From assembly GCF_000285495.1 (NCBI RefSeq), contig NZ_HE610977.1, positions 771,961 to 822,428 on the forward strand: a stretch of DNA of 50,468 bases, written 5' to 3'. The notes below the pieces were generated by a model. It made no database searches, was not told the origin of the DNA, and saw only the letters and a program-made list of their open reading frames with translations. A program made the translations under genes and the position numbers. The DNA comes from Oceanobacillus massiliensis str. N'diop (GTDB lineage Bacteria; Bacillota; Bacilli; Bacillales; Amphibacillaceae). This document shows positions 7,515 through 16,577 of this stretch, one piece after another; positions within the stretch are counted from its first letter, which is position 1; the number at the start of each line of letters is the position of its first letter.

Positions 7515-7641
7515 ACAATGCACAATTGAAGAAACAGAAAGGATTGTGAAAAAAATCGAAAAAGAAAAGAATCTTTATTAAACCCCGTTGCACACTATCT
7601 TTGTTATCCCCTTGAAAAGCAATGCTTATAAGCATTAAAAA

Positions 7642-8280
7642 TTACTTCATATAATTTGCAACTAATTCATAGCATCTTTCTTTAGTAAGACTTGCTTGCG
7701 TAGCTATATATTCCAATAATTCCGTCGAGCCGCCCTCATATTTGAGTGATGCTTCTTTGGCAGCTTCATCTCTGTGTTCTACCCAGTTTCGCTGTTCTTC
7801 TCTTAAATTATCCATCTGTTCTGCATCAAGCTGTTCTTTCAATACACCATAGATTTCGTTCAATGCCTCATCCCAATTTTTATATCTTTCCTCCTCTTGT
7901 TCTACCATACCGGATGTCGTTGTCTCAGCTTCTGCATTTCTATCCGATTCTTCCATTTCATTAAGAATTTTGAGATATTCTTCCTTTTTACTTTCGGTCG
8001 TTTCACTTTCACTATTACCGGACTCGGCCGATTCCCCATCACTTGAATTTGATGATTTACTATCAGATGAATCTTGGTCATTTTGTTCGTCCATATCAGT
8101 ACCATCAGATGAATCTTCTGTTGTATCAGTTTGTGTTGAGTCTTCACCTGTATTTTCACTCGAGCTGTTATTTTGTGATTGCTTATTAGCGTTAGTCTCA
8201 TCAGATGGGTTATTGCATGCAGCTAAAAAAACTAATATTGCCGCCAGGATTAAGGTGAAGATTTTTCTCTTGTTATTCAT
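7642..8280 (-). CDS. lipoprotein with LprI/DUF1311-like domain
   Basis: A 212-residue lipoprotein: signal peptide with lipobox FLAAC (Cys22), then a Ser/Asp/Glu-rich linker (about residues 25-95), then a C-terminal domain of the lysozyme-inhibitor LprI type (DUF1311), recognised by LNEIYGVLKEQLD, LREEQRNWVEHRD and the late Cys in KERCYELV. It would be anchored on the outer face of the membrane; the Gram-positive role of this domain is not settled. AGAAGGGG precedes the ATG. The acidic linker suits a halotolerant organism. Confidence 0.75.
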   Translation of the reverse strand: MNNKRKIFTLILAAILVFLAACNNPSDETNANKQSQNNSSSENTGEDSTQTDTTEDSSDGTDMDEQNDQDSSDSKSSNSSDGESAESGNSESETTESKKEEYLKILNEMEESDRNAEAETTTSGMVEQEEERYKNWDEALNEIYGVLKEQLDAEQMDNLREEQRNWVEHRDEAAKEASLKYEGGSTELLEYIATQASLTKERCYELVANYMK

Positions 8281-8495
8281 AATATAAGCCCCTTCTATAA
8301 AATTATATTAATATTTTACAACCTGATTAAATGAAAATCACGTATGGAAATTTTACAAAATAACAAACTCCAAAAGCCTATTTTACTATTCTGCCCAGGT
8401 AATTATAACGACCTAGTATGGATCACCTATCAAAATATCGGATTATTATGTACTAGATTAAATCATGAAGAATGAAGTTTAGTTAGTATTTCACT

Positions 8496-9743
8496 TCATG
8501 ATAAATTACCCTTTTTTATGTCCTGATAGGTTTGCATAATAAACTTTTTGTAAGGATTATCAGGATAATTTTTAGTTGCATTTGTTGCGATTTCAGAATG
8601 CTTTAAGGCTTTTTCTGCATCTCCTTGTATTTGATAAATACGCGCTTTGTATGCCTCTAGCTCTGATCGCATACAGACATCAATAGGATGATTAGCAAGC
8701 GGCAGATTGGTGTTTATCAATTGAAAATAAGACAGCGCCCTTTCATATTCTTCCAACATAAAATAAGCAATTCCAACCATTAGGTTCATATAAGTATTGT
8801 AGATCTTTTCTGTTATTTTACCATCATACTTTAATTCATATTTATAAGATTCATACAAGCCTAGTATCCGTAGCGGATCGTTGTTTATTAAATACTCATA
8901 GCTCATTTTCGAAAAGTATAAAGAAAACTTATATTCTTTTTTATTCGTGAGTTTTACAAGCAGATCAAGTTTTTTTATATATGCTTTATAAGTATCGAAA
9001 TCATTTTCAAAAATTGAAATTAAATTCCTCATCTTATAAGTTTCACTTGTAGTAGAGAAATCGCCAGTTTGGGAAGCAAGGTTAGCTGATTCATCTAAGT
9101 ATTGTTTGGCAAATTCCAGATTGCCATTAGCCGCATAAAGACTGCCTAGTAAATATAAAATCCTAATATTAAATGATTGATTATCGACTAAGTATGTTTC
9201 GTTATCTGTATTCTTTTTTATGTCAATAAGCATCTCTAAAGATTGCCTATAATTGTTGTTTGCAAACTGAAACATTGCCATATCTACCCTAGTTTCTAAC
9301 ACCTGGCTCATCATTCCATAAGACATATAAATATCCTCAGCCTTTTTTATGTAATACTGGGATAATTCCTGGTCTTTTTTAATCACCTGCAAATATGCAT
9401 ATATTTTAAAGATTTTTGCACCATATACAGATTTAGATATTTGATCAAGATTCAGTTCAATCAATTCAGATAACTCTGGATTGTTAAACCCATCAGTACT
9501 TACAATATCATCAATTCTTTCCCATAATTGCTCCGTTAAATTATTATTTTCATCCGAAACAAGTTCACTTACATTAATCCCTAAGCTTTCGGCTATATAA
9601 CTTAAAGTCTCCATAGAGGGTGTTGATTTATTATTTTCAATCAGACTTAACATACTAACAGAAATTCTATTCCCAGCTATATCCGCTAATGTTCTTTTCT
9701 TTTGTTTACGTAGTTGCTTTATTCTTTCACCTAAATTATCCAT
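8496..9743 (-). CDS. XRE-family transcriptional regulator with TPR domain
   Basis: A 415-residue regulator: an N-terminal helix-turn-helix of the XRE type (residues 1-65; IKQLRKQKKRTLADIAG, then SVSMLSLIENNKSTPSMETL) followed by about 300 residues of tetratricopeptide-like helical repeats (for example TYMNLMVGIAYFMLEEYERA and EAYKARIYQIQGDAEKALKH). This is the RRNPP-type layout, in which a peptide or protein ligand may control DNA binding. It is divergent from the MFS gene at 9900, its probable target, across an AT-rich gap of about 150 bp. No peptide pheromone gene was seen beside it. Confidence 0.8.
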   Translation of the reverse strand: MDNLGERIKQLRKQKKRTLADIAGNRISVSMLSLIENNKSTPSMETLSYIAESLGINVSELVSDENNNLTEQLWERIDDIVSTDGFNNPELSELIELNLDQISKSVYGAKIFKIYAYLQVIKKDQELSQYYIKKAEDIYMSYGMMSQVLETRVDMAMFQFANNNYRQSLEMLIDIKKNTDNETYLVDNQSFNIRILYLLGSLYAANGNLEFAKQYLDESANLASQTGDFSTTSETYKMRNLISIFENDFDTYKAYIKKLDLLVKLTNKKEYKFSLYFSKMSYEYLINNDPLRILGLYESYKYELKYDGKITEKIYNTYMNLMVGIAYFMLEEYERALSYFQLINTNLPLANHPIDVCMRSELEAYKARIYQIQGDAEKALKHSEIATNATKNYPDNPYKKFIMQTYQDIKKGNLS

Positions 9744-9899
9744 TTATCTGTCTCACCTAAAATTTTATTTGTTAGATTTATCATACATTACAAACAATAC
9801 AAAATAAAGTAATTTTAATTAAATTAAAAAAACATTGAAAAAATAATAATTGAATGTTATGATTTTTTAATTAAATTCAAATTATAGGTGGGTCGATTT

Positions 9900-11315
9900 A
9901 TGGTGGAAAAATTTAGCGGAAAGCCAAAAGAACAATATCATCTGTTTGTGTATCTATTTAGTAAATTTATTTCTACTTTAGGTAACAGTATTTATAATTT
10001 CGGAATCAGTTTTTATATTCTATCTTCAACAGGATCTTCGCTACTTTTCTCATTTAACTTAGCTGCTAGTGCTTTGCCGATTATTTTCTTTTCTTTAATT
10101 TCCGGTCATATAGTGGATAAATATGATTGAAAGAAAATTGTAATTGGATTTCAATTAGTGAATATTGTTACAGTGTCTAGCTTGTTCTTTACTATTTACT
10201 TTTTCGGAATAAACATAATAGCAATTTACATTAGCACAGCAGTTCTATCCCTTACAAGTTCATTCATTAGGACGGCCTTCACAAGTTCTATATCGAACTT
10301 ATTCAGTCAAGAAAACATCCAAATTGTTTTAGGATTTAACCAATCCACATTATCTTTGGCGGGAATATTAGGACCAGTAATTGGTGGTGTAATCTATGGC
10401 TTCTTCGGTCAAGAAATATTATTACTTTGCTTTATTGTTGGGTACAGTGTATCTACTATATTAGACTCTACTATGAACTTTAAACTCTATACAAAAAAAG
10501 GGGAAATTGAGAATAAAAACAAAAGAATTTCTATGAAAGAAAGTATTACTTCAGGTCTTAAATATAGCTTTGGAAATAAGGTAATTGCTTCACTTATATC
10601 CATTGCGGTTTTTGCTAATTTCTTTGGAAGTGCTTTAATAGTAGGACTGAGCAAAGTTTTAATAGATCATTTTCAAATGGAGGCTCATTATGTTGGTAGT
10701 ATGGAAAGTTCCATAGCCATCGGAACACTTATAGGTGGAATATTAATTGGCATTAGAAAGAATTTCCAGAACCCATTAAAAGCTTCCAAAAGAGGTCTGA
10801 TAATCATAGGGATAATCATTTTAGGAATGTCATCTCCTTTTCTATTGGGTATGAATACTTTACAGGTATTATTGACCTATGGTTTGTTACTCCTAATTTT
10901 CGGGATAGTTAGTCAATTCGCAAATACTCCTATGCTTGTTTTTTTACAAAACAATGTAGACGTAAATTACAGAGGAAGAGTTTTTTCATTAATCGAAATG
11001 AATGCCATGCTGCTTACGCCTATCTCCTATATAATTTTCGGTTTACTATTTGATATGGAATTATACAAATGGATATTCATAAGTTCGGGAATTCTAACAA
11101 TAATGGCGGTTTTTTGTATTCTAAGACCTTCAGTGATAAACATGAATTCACTTGAGGAAAAGAACGAAGGCCATACCGATGGAAAATCGATTAATCTTAC
11201 TAGTTTTGGAACAGCTGACGAGAAGGACATGGATGTTAAAACCAAAATTGAGTGTTTGGAGGAAAAAATAACTGCATTACATAAAGAAATCCAAAACATG
11301 AAAAACAGAGCTTAA
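9900..11315 (+). pseudogene. MFS transporter interrupted by an in-frame stop
   Basis: A 12-helix MFS exporter of the macrolide-efflux-like type (N-terminus LFSKFISTLGNSIYNFGISF; a predicted coiled-coil tail CLEEKITALHKEIQNMKNR). Translation from ATG 9900 (AGGTGGG seven bases upstream) meets TGA at 10128-10130, after ISGHIVDKYD in the loop between helices 2 and 3. The same frame continues as KKIVIGFQ to 11315 without further damage. A tryptophan or arginine codon probably stood there. A single recent mutation, readthrough or a sequencing error would each explain it. Divergent from the XRE-TPR regulator. Confidence 0.75.
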
Positions 11316-11344
11316 ACTTTTGTGGCTTCCACTAACGACAACTT

Positions 11345-11389
11345 GGGCGCTTAAAAGAAAAGTCACACTAATGTCAGCGCCCTTCTTTT
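11345..11389 (+). terminator. terminator after the MFS gene
   Basis: GGGCGCT (11345-11351) and AGCGCCC (11376-11382) pair around a 24-base loop and are followed by TTCTTTT. The loop is long for an intrinsic terminator. Confidence 0.45.
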
Positions 11390-11486
11390 GAATAAGGTCG
11401 GCTCTTTGCAAAGGGTGTACCCAATTTAACAATTGTTCAAATGATCTTTACCAGCGATTATTAGTTCAGGGAAGCCCTCTTGTATT

Positions 11487-11936
11487 CTATTTCTCTAGTT
11501 TCTTTTTAATCTGGTTTAAATGATGAATATCATGTTCCAAAAACAGTTCAGCGAATTTTTCCGCTGAAAATAGGTTAGGTTCATTTTCGATTTGAAATTG
11601 TATCCCGTTATCTAGCTCTTTTAACTCTTTCACTAATTGTTTGCGTTTTTTTACGAAATCATCGATTATCTCACTAACCTTTTCATATTTCGTTAGATAG
11701 GCTACCGCTTCCTCATTATGTAAATCGTGATTTGGAAATGGAGGCAATACTGCTCCATCAGCCATCAATGGGATCATTTTATCTAAATTAAATTTATCCC
11801 AGTAAAACAAGTGCCCCACTATCTCTCTAATTGCCCACTTTCCTTCTGAAATAGGCTCTGTAAGAACTTTTACACTACAGCTTTTTAACCCTAAGAATTC
11901 TTCCGTAATATTTTCTAACTGATTGATCGAATTCAT
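11487..11936 (-). CDS. DinB-like domain protein
   Basis: A 149-residue four-helix-bundle protein of the DinB/YfiT superfamily. The three metal-binding histidines expected for the fold are visible in REIVGHLFYWDK and in the C-terminal HDIHHLNQIKKK. Members are metal-dependent thiol transferases or remain uncharacterised. I start at ATG 11936 because AGGAGGTT lies just upstream; the frame extends 23 codons further without a ribosome binding site. A second, dissimilar DinB-like gene sits at 13886. Confidence 0.8.
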   Translation of the reverse strand: MNSINQLENITEEFLGLKSCSVKVLTEPISEGKWAIREIVGHLFYWDKFNLDKMIPLMADGAVLPPFPNHDLHNEEAVAYLTKYEKVSEIIDDFVKKRKQLVKELKELDNGIQFQIENEPNLFSAEKFAELFLEHDIHHLNQIKKKLEK

Positions 11937-12062
11937 TTTCAAACCTCCTATCCGTAATGAACACAAAAACAAAACATACGTTCCTAACAAAAGTAGCATA
12001 ACCAATCGGATTTTTCAACTCTTCAGTGTATTGTTATCCCTTTATTATCGGATTTCATTAAC

Positions 12063-12839
12063 TTATTTGACTGCTTTCCAAATTGTCCATCTGTCTTTCT
12101 CTATTATAGCTTTGTCTATGGAAACGGACTCATTTATATGATTGATTAATAATTTCAATTCGTAATCGTCTAAATCATGCAAAATACTTCTTCCTGTTCT
12201 TCCACTCAGATCTTTTAATAATTGCTCTTTATTTTCGTGCACCTTTCGCGTTTCCCAAAACTTCACTTCCTGGACTTCATTAAAGCCAGCTTCTTTCAGC
12301 GTCCGAACTACGGTTTGACTATCATACCTTCGAGAAATTTCCTTTGCAATTAACTTGGGAAAGAGTTCAGTAAAGTACCCTCTAATATGGCTGTCGTTTC
12401 CTTCCAATATGCAATCTTCAGGAGTACGGTCCTGAATAATATAAATTCCTCCATTTCTCAAGACTCTGTAACCTTCACTAAAACAGGCCTTTAAATCCTT
12501 AATATGATGAATCAACGCTCTTTCAAGTAATAAATCATAATAATTACTTTCTAAACCAGTTTCAAGAGCATTTCCATGTTTAAAGATAATATTTTTATAT
12601 TCTTTACAATTGTCTCTTGCACTTTTAAGCATTGCTTCCGAAAAATCGATTCCTGTAACTGACTCTGCACCCATATCGGATAGGGCCTTGGAATAAATTC
12701 CTCCGCCGCAGCCTATATCTGCAGCATTTGAAATATTTTCGACAGCCACTAATTGCTTCAATTCTTCCCTCCATGTTTGATCAGCAATACGAGTTGAATA
12801 TGTTGTTTGATTTTTCTTATCATGAAAATCGATACCCAA
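12063..12839 (-). CDS. class I SAM-dependent methyltransferase
   Basis: A 258-residue Rossmann-fold methyltransferase. The SAM-binding motif I is ADIGCGGGIYSKAL (residues 39-52), the acidic ribose-binding residue follows in VTGIDFSEAML, and the post-motif region is YYDLLLERALIHHIKD. The substrate is unknown. The TTG start at 12839 has GAGGG seven to eight bases upstream and no better ATG nearby. It stands as a single gene. Confidence 0.85.
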   Translation of the reverse strand: MGIDFHDKKNQTTYSTRIADQTWREELKQLVAVENISNAADIGCGGGIYSKALSDMGAESVTGIDFSEAMLKSARDNCKEYKNIIFKHGNALETGLESNYYDLLLERALIHHIKDLKACFSEGYRVLRNGGIYIIQDRTPEDCILEGNDSHIRGYFTELFPKLIAKEISRRYDSQTVVRTLKEAGFNEVQEVKFWETRKVHENKEQLLKDLSGRTGRSILHDLDDYELKLLINHINESVSIDKAIIEKDRWTIWKAVK

Positions 12840-12979
12840 TTTGCATCCCTCATCCCAGGCTTTTGGTAAGTAAATAACTTCCTTCTCTCATCTTACCTGA
12901 CATGTTATATAACTTAAAATACCATTACATTATATAAAGTGATTAATCTAGCTTATAAGGTTATTTAGAAGATAATCAT

Positions 12980-13080
12980 TTACCCTTCTTTACTAAAAAG
13001 ATTATCTACAGTCGTATCCAGACTTCTTGCCATTTCAAAAGCAAAAGATATTTTTTAATGGCCTCCCTTCAATTTGAGAA
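12980..13080 (-). pseudogene. remnant of an XRE-family regulator (C-terminal end)
   Basis: On the minus strand the frame reads AFEMARSLDTTVDNLFSKEG and stops at 12980, the typical end of a short Cro/CI-type regulator. Just before it, in another phase, SQIEGRPL fits the preceding recognition-helix segment; removing one base from the A6 run rejoins them. Everything 5' of that is missing and is replaced directly by a terminator hairpin at 13083-13118. Confidence 0.55.
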
Positions 13081-13082
13081 GA

Positions 13083-13118
13083 CAAAAATAGCCTTACCAT
13101 CTGACATGGTAAGGCTAT
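13083..13118 (-). terminator. intrinsic terminator
   Basis: A 13-bp perfect stem (ATAGCCTTACCAT with ATGGTAAGGCTAT) around GTCAG, followed on the minus strand by TTTTTG. It most likely ends transcription of the 34-residue gene at 13231-13335. Confidence 0.85.
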
Positions 13119-13230
13119 CGCTGTATTCCCTCTAAATATAGGTTGGAATCGTCCGTTCCACAGTACCTGCGAATTGCTTAAGAAATGCATCTCAAAATGA
13201 GACTACCAAATCAACCGGCAACTTCCTGTT

Positions 13231-13335
13231 TTACCTATTGGCGTACTTTTTTTGCTTTCTTTTATTCAAAAACTTCCTGACGATTGGATAAATAATAGGT
13301 GCATATTTAATGAGTCTTCTTATTAAACGTCCCAT
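13231..13335 (-). CDS. small basic hydrophobic protein, 34 residues
   Basis: ATG at 13335 has GGAGGAGAA ideally placed upstream. The product begins MGRLIRRLIKYAPIIYPIV, continues with RKFLNKRKQKK and ends at TAA 13231. It is strongly basic with a short hydrophobic centre and looks like an amphipathic membrane-associated peptide. Similar short KYAPIIYP-containing proteins occur in Bacillaceae, as I recall, but no function is known to me. A good terminator follows at 13083-13118, so this is a complete monocistronic unit. Confidence 0.7.
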   Translation of the reverse strand: MGRLIRRLIKYAPIIYPIVRKFLNKRKQKKYANR

Positions 13336-13437
13336 ACATTTCTCCTCCATTACAATCGATTCTGCTTGCTTATTTTATATTTCCTTTAACAGGAGATTTT
13401 TAAACACCTTGCCATTATTTATTTAGCGGCAAAGAGT

Positions 13438-13776
13438 CTATTTGCCTCTTATCATTTCAACTAATCTCCACATGGTGGAAATGATCTCTGTAAATTCATA
13501 TTCATAAACCGGCTCACTCGGTGTTTTGGATAAAGAAATTAAAGCACCTTCCAGTAAAAGCACCCTTGGTTTTTCCCGGTTAATCTCCTCTTCAAGAAAC
13601 GCAATAAGTTCCGTTCTTTCCGCATCTAATTTTCTATGTTTTTTATTTTTATGAAGCAATTGATTCAATTGAATAGTTGCCTGTTCTTTCATATCCTCAA
13701 TCGTTTCACTCTTATCATCTGTATAAGCAAAGAAGGAGTCCGTGGTAACCGGTAAGTAAATAAACAAGCCCGTCAA
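13438..13776 (-). pseudogene. unknown helical protein, probably 5'-truncated
   Basis: A 112-codon frame whose only upstream start, TTG 13776, lies inside the terminator hairpin of the neighbouring gene and has no ribosome binding site. The body is helical and charged (EDMKEQATIQLNQLLHKNKK, then ERTELIAFLEEEINREKPRV), resembling the ligand-binding half of a regulator, but I cannot name a family. Its 5' part seems to have been lost at the hairpin. Confidence 0.4.
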
Positions 13777-13810
13777 TGAATTCTAGAGAAGTTTCATTGT
13801 GGGCTTGTTT
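13762..13810 (-). terminator. long-stem terminator downstream of DinB gene 2
   Basis: AAACAAGCCC (13762-13771) pairs with GGGCTTGTTT (13801-13810), and the stem continues inward through TCAATGAA/TTTCATTG with one mismatch. Read on the minus strand it ends in TTTATTTAC, suitable for the DinB-like gene at 13886. Confidence 0.65.
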
Positions 13811-13836
13811 CAAAAACTTTAATTAAATGGAATTAC

Positions 13837-13864
13837 AGGGGAGCGGACTACCGCTCTCCTTTTT
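13837..13864 (+). terminator. plus-oriented hairpin with U-tract facing the DinB gene
   Basis: AGGGGAGCGG and CCGCTCTCCT pair around ACTA and are followed by TTTTT on the plus strand. No plus-strand gene ends nearby, so it may block antisense transcription into the DinB-like gene, or be left from a lost gene. Confidence 0.6.
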
Positions 13865-13885
13865 CATGCGGCAGTCAATCTAATT

Positions 13886-14404
13886 CTATCCCAATCCCCT
13901 GCCAATCAAATTCGCTGATATTGGTTTCCTGCCCAGCTCTCTCGACCAAACGGACAATTGACCAATATGATGGATCTCGTGAGCGATAATGTGTCTCATG
14001 ATTTCGCCCCAGGTGTGTTTTTCACTATCCCCATTTGCCAGAACACTATGAACTATATTGTTTTCCATATCCTCTTTCCAATTATGAACGAAATCTTCAA
14101 CCTGTCCATGAAATCTGCCATCGAGTTCCTTTATCTTTTCTAAGGTGTTATACGAAGCAAAGTTTTCCTGGAAATCAGGCTTCCCTTCCATGAGCTGAAT
14201 CCAGCTCCATTCCACATCCACAATATGAAAGAGCGTATGGAGGATTCCACCAACTCCGCCAGTGCGTCTGAGTAGAAGGTCATCTTCCTCAACCTCTTTA
14301 CACCATTCATACCATTCTCTTCTAACTATCCAGTTGTATTCGAATAACTTTTGCATAAGTATAGACGCCTCCATATGTTTTTTATTACTTACTTCATTCT
14401 GCAT
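13886..14404 (-). CDS. DinB family protein (second copy type)
   Basis: A 172-residue four-helix bundle. The metal-binding histidines are seen in ILHTLFHIVDVEW (residues 54-66) and in the C-terminal IIAHEIHHIGQLSVW, a textbook DinB/YuaE-type pattern. It may act in a stress- or thiol-related reaction; the substrate is unknown. ATG 14404 has AAAGGAA about twelve bases upstream, and ATG at residue 11 is a possible alternative. It diverges from the antiporter gene at 14501. Confidence 0.85.
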   Translation of the reverse strand: MQNEVSNKKHMEASILMQKLFEYNWIVRREWYEWCKEVEEDDLLLRRTGGVGGILHTLFHIVDVEWSWIQLMEGKPDFQENFASYNTLEKIKELDGRFHGQVEDFVHNWKEDMENNIVHSVLANGDSEKHTWGEIMRHIIAHEIHHIGQLSVWSRELGRKPISANLIGRGLG

Positions 14405-14500
14405 AAAAGATGAAATTCCTTTATAATTAATTACGAAATAAAATTTAAATTTTCACTATACTATATAATTTCGTTCAAAACTGTTAGGAAGGATGTTTTC

Positions 14501-15961
14501 ATGGAATTAATTGGGGCTTTATTATTCTTATTATCTGTCATGCTGATTATAGGTGTACTCACTACGAAGTTTTCATCCAGATTAGGACTGCCTGCTCTAA
14601 TCCTTTTCCTTCTTGGTGGCATGATTCTAAACCAATTCATTTATTTTGATAATGTACAGATGACCCAATTCATAGGGACACTGGCATTGATTATTATTTT
14701 ATTTGATGGTGGTACACAAACAAAATGGGGGAGAATCCGCCCAATACTTGGTCCAGCAAGTTCCTTGGCAACAGTTGGTGTTCTCATCACTTCTTTCGCA
14801 ACAGGCATTGCGGCAATGTATATTCTCGATTTCTCCTTACTGGAAGGACTTCTTTTAGGGGCGATTGTCGGATCGACTGATGCAGCGGCAGTTTTCTCCG
14901 TATTAGGCAACAAAAACTTTAATAAACGGCTCACTTCTACTTTGGAGGCCGAGTCAGGTTCCAATGATCCGATGGCTGTATTTCTTACTGTTATACTCAT
15001 TGAAATGATTCAGATTCCAGAAACATCTATCTGGATTGCATTCGGCGGATTTTTCCTGCAGATGGGACTGGGCCTTATTCTCGGAATGGCTTTAGGCAAA
15101 ATTACTGTTTTCGTAATCAATAAAATCAATCTGGACATTTCTGGTCTATATCCCGTACTGGCAATGGGGGCTGCCGTGTTCACATATGCTGTGACCGATT
15201 CGCTGGGAGGAAGCGGCCTGCTCGCTGTTTATGTTATGGCAGTATTTGTCGGTAACAGTGACCTCACCCACCGCTTTTCCATACTGCGGTTTAATGAAGG
15301 TTTTGCATGGATGATGCAGATTGTCATGTTCACCCTGCTTGGACTGCTCGTTTTCCCTAAGCAGCTGACAGATGTATTATGGGAAGGCATCTTAATTGCC
15401 ATTATTTTAATGTTCATCGCCCGCCCAATAGCTGTTTTTATCAGTATGGTATTTATGAAATTCGATTTAAAGCAAAAATTATTTATTTCCTGGGCCGGCT
15501 TAAAAGGGGCCGTTCCGATTGTTTTAGCTACCTATCCGATCATTGCCGGATTGGAAAACAGCAATCTTATATTCAACACCGTTTTCTTCGTTGTTTTGAT
15601 ATCTGCGTTAATCCAAGGAAGCACATTATCCTGGCTTGCTGAAAAATTACGTTTAACGGGAGCAGAAGAAGACGGTAACGCAAGCATTGAGCTAATCAAT
15701 CTGGGAAATACGGACTCCGAAATCATGAAAATTTCCATACCTAAAAATTCCCCTGCAGTCGGGATAACATTAATTGACTTAAAATTACCGGATGACACAT
15801 TGATTATCGGAATCAACCGAAACAAAAAACTAATGACACCAACCGGCACATCCATTCTTGCAAAGGGCGATACGGTATTTGTCCTAAGCGATAAAGAAAA
15901 CAGGAAAGCAGCAAAACTGGCATTATTGGGAAGTAATGAGGAGACGGAAATGTATACGTGA
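14501..15961 (+). CDS. potassium/proton antiporter, CPA1 type with RCK_C domain
   Basis: A 486-residue membrane protein. Residues 1-385 carry about 12 helices of the CPA fold, with the ion-site DGGTQTKWG region, GAIVGSTDAAAVFSVLG and AESGSNDPMAVFLTV. Residues 390-475 form a cytoplasmic TrkA-C (RCK_C) domain (SPAVGITLIDLKLPDDTLII). It should exchange K+ or Na+ for protons, similar to NhaP2/CvrA proteins, with ligand gating through the RCK domain. AGGAAGGATG precedes the ATG. Single gene with its own terminator. Confidence 0.88.
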   Translation: MELIGALLFLLSVMLIIGVLTTKFSSRLGLPALILFLLGGMILNQFIYFDNVQMTQFIGTLALIIILFDGGTQTKWGRIRPILGPASSLATVGVLITSFATGIAAMYILDFSLLEGLLLGAIVGSTDAAAVFSVLGNKNFNKRLTSTLEAESGSNDPMAVFLTVILIEMIQIPETSIWIAFGGFFLQMGLGLILGMALGKITVFVINKINLDISGLYPVLAMGAAVFTYAVTDSLGGSGLLAVYVMAVFVGNSDLTHRFSILRFNEGFAWMMQIVMFTLLGLLVFPKQLTDVLWEGILIAIILMFIARPIAVFISMVFMKFDLKQKLFISWAGLKGAVPIVLATYPIIAGLENSNLIFNTVFFVVLISALIQGSTLSWLAEKLRLTGAEEDGNASIELINLGNTDSEIMKISIPKNSPAVGITLIDLKLPDDTLIIGINRNKKLMTPTGTSILAKGDTVFVLSDKENRKAAKLALLGSNEETEMYT

Positions 15962-15985
15962 AAATCGAATCTGCCAATAACAAAG

Positions 15986-16022
15986 AATCCCGCATACTAC
16001 TTACAACGTATTGCGGGGTTTT
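15986..16022 (+). terminator. terminator of the antiporter gene
   Basis: AATCCCGCA (15986-15994) pairs with TGCGGGGTT (16012-16020) across a 17-base loop with further partial pairing, then TTTT. Confidence 0.75.
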
Positions 16023-16055
16023 CCTGTCCGTATTGATTTTTCTAGAGGACTATTT

Positions 16056-16220
16056 TTAAGGAATCCAGGACGATCTATCGAAAAAATCAATCCATCTAAA
16101 ACCATTGGTTACAAATGAATTTTTGTTATCGATCGAATGCATCACACGTAGCTCCGGTATAACACTTTCTATCCCACATTCATATGGATTAAAATCTTTA
16201 CCAAAAAGACTCCTGGTCAC
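16056..16220 (-). CDS. possible small ORF overlapping the zinc-ribbon gene
   Basis: A 54-codon frame from GTG 16220 overlaps the 3' end of the 16198-16494 gene by 23 bases in another phase and reads through an otherwise empty 140-bp stretch (FNPYECGIESVIPELRVMHS, then GFRWIDFFDRSSWIP). There is no clear ribosome binding site; coupling to the upstream gene would be required. It could be a chance frame or the end of a decayed gene. Confidence 0.25.
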   Translation of the reverse strand: MTRSLFGKDFNPYECGIESVIPELRVMHSIDNKNSFVTNGFRWIDFFDRSSWIP

Positions 16221-16494
16221 TTGACAGCTTAATCACAAATGGATAGATACCAATCATCAATATCGATAATACTATAATGATACTTATCAAAATCCCTAAA
16301 GAGACATCCATAAATGCTAACATAAGAAGCGATAAGGCAGGAGCAAAGGATATCCAATTCGTCCGTCTTCTCGATTCGGCTGTTATATATTGGTCTTGAC
16401 CACAATAAGGACATTCCGTCCCATCAAGTTTAAAATTAGCTTTAAGTGCTTGTTTCCATGTCCATTTCTGATTACATTTCTGACAGTTCGGCAT
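16198..16494 (-). CDS. TIGR04104-type zinc-ribbon membrane protein
   Basis: A 98-residue protein. Two CxxC pairs (CQKC at residues 4-7 and CPYC at 28-31) separated by about 20 residues form a zinc ribbon, followed by two membrane helices (FAPALSLLMLAFMDVSLGIL and IVLSILMIGIYPFVI). This is the layout of the CXXC-20-CXXC family of small Firmicutes proteins of unknown role. The ATG at 16494 follows plausible ribosome-binding sequence. It stands beside GNAT genes but is probably not in one operon with them. Confidence 0.8.
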   Translation of the reverse strand: MPNCQKCNQKWTWKQALKANFKLDGTECPYCGQDQYITAESRRRTNWISFAPALSLLMLAFMDVSLGILISIIIVLSILMIGIYPFVIKLSSDQESFW

Positions 16495-16577
16495 TATTAA
16501 ACGCTTCCTTTTCTGTTGGTGTCATTCTTCTGCTAATAGAAATACGCTGTTCAGGTAACAATTGCTCAGACATCTTT

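Noticed and set aside
7405-7635. 76-codon minus-strand frame
   Set aside because: Its composition is not protein-like, no start signal exists, and it covers a hairpin; it is a chance frame or element remnant.
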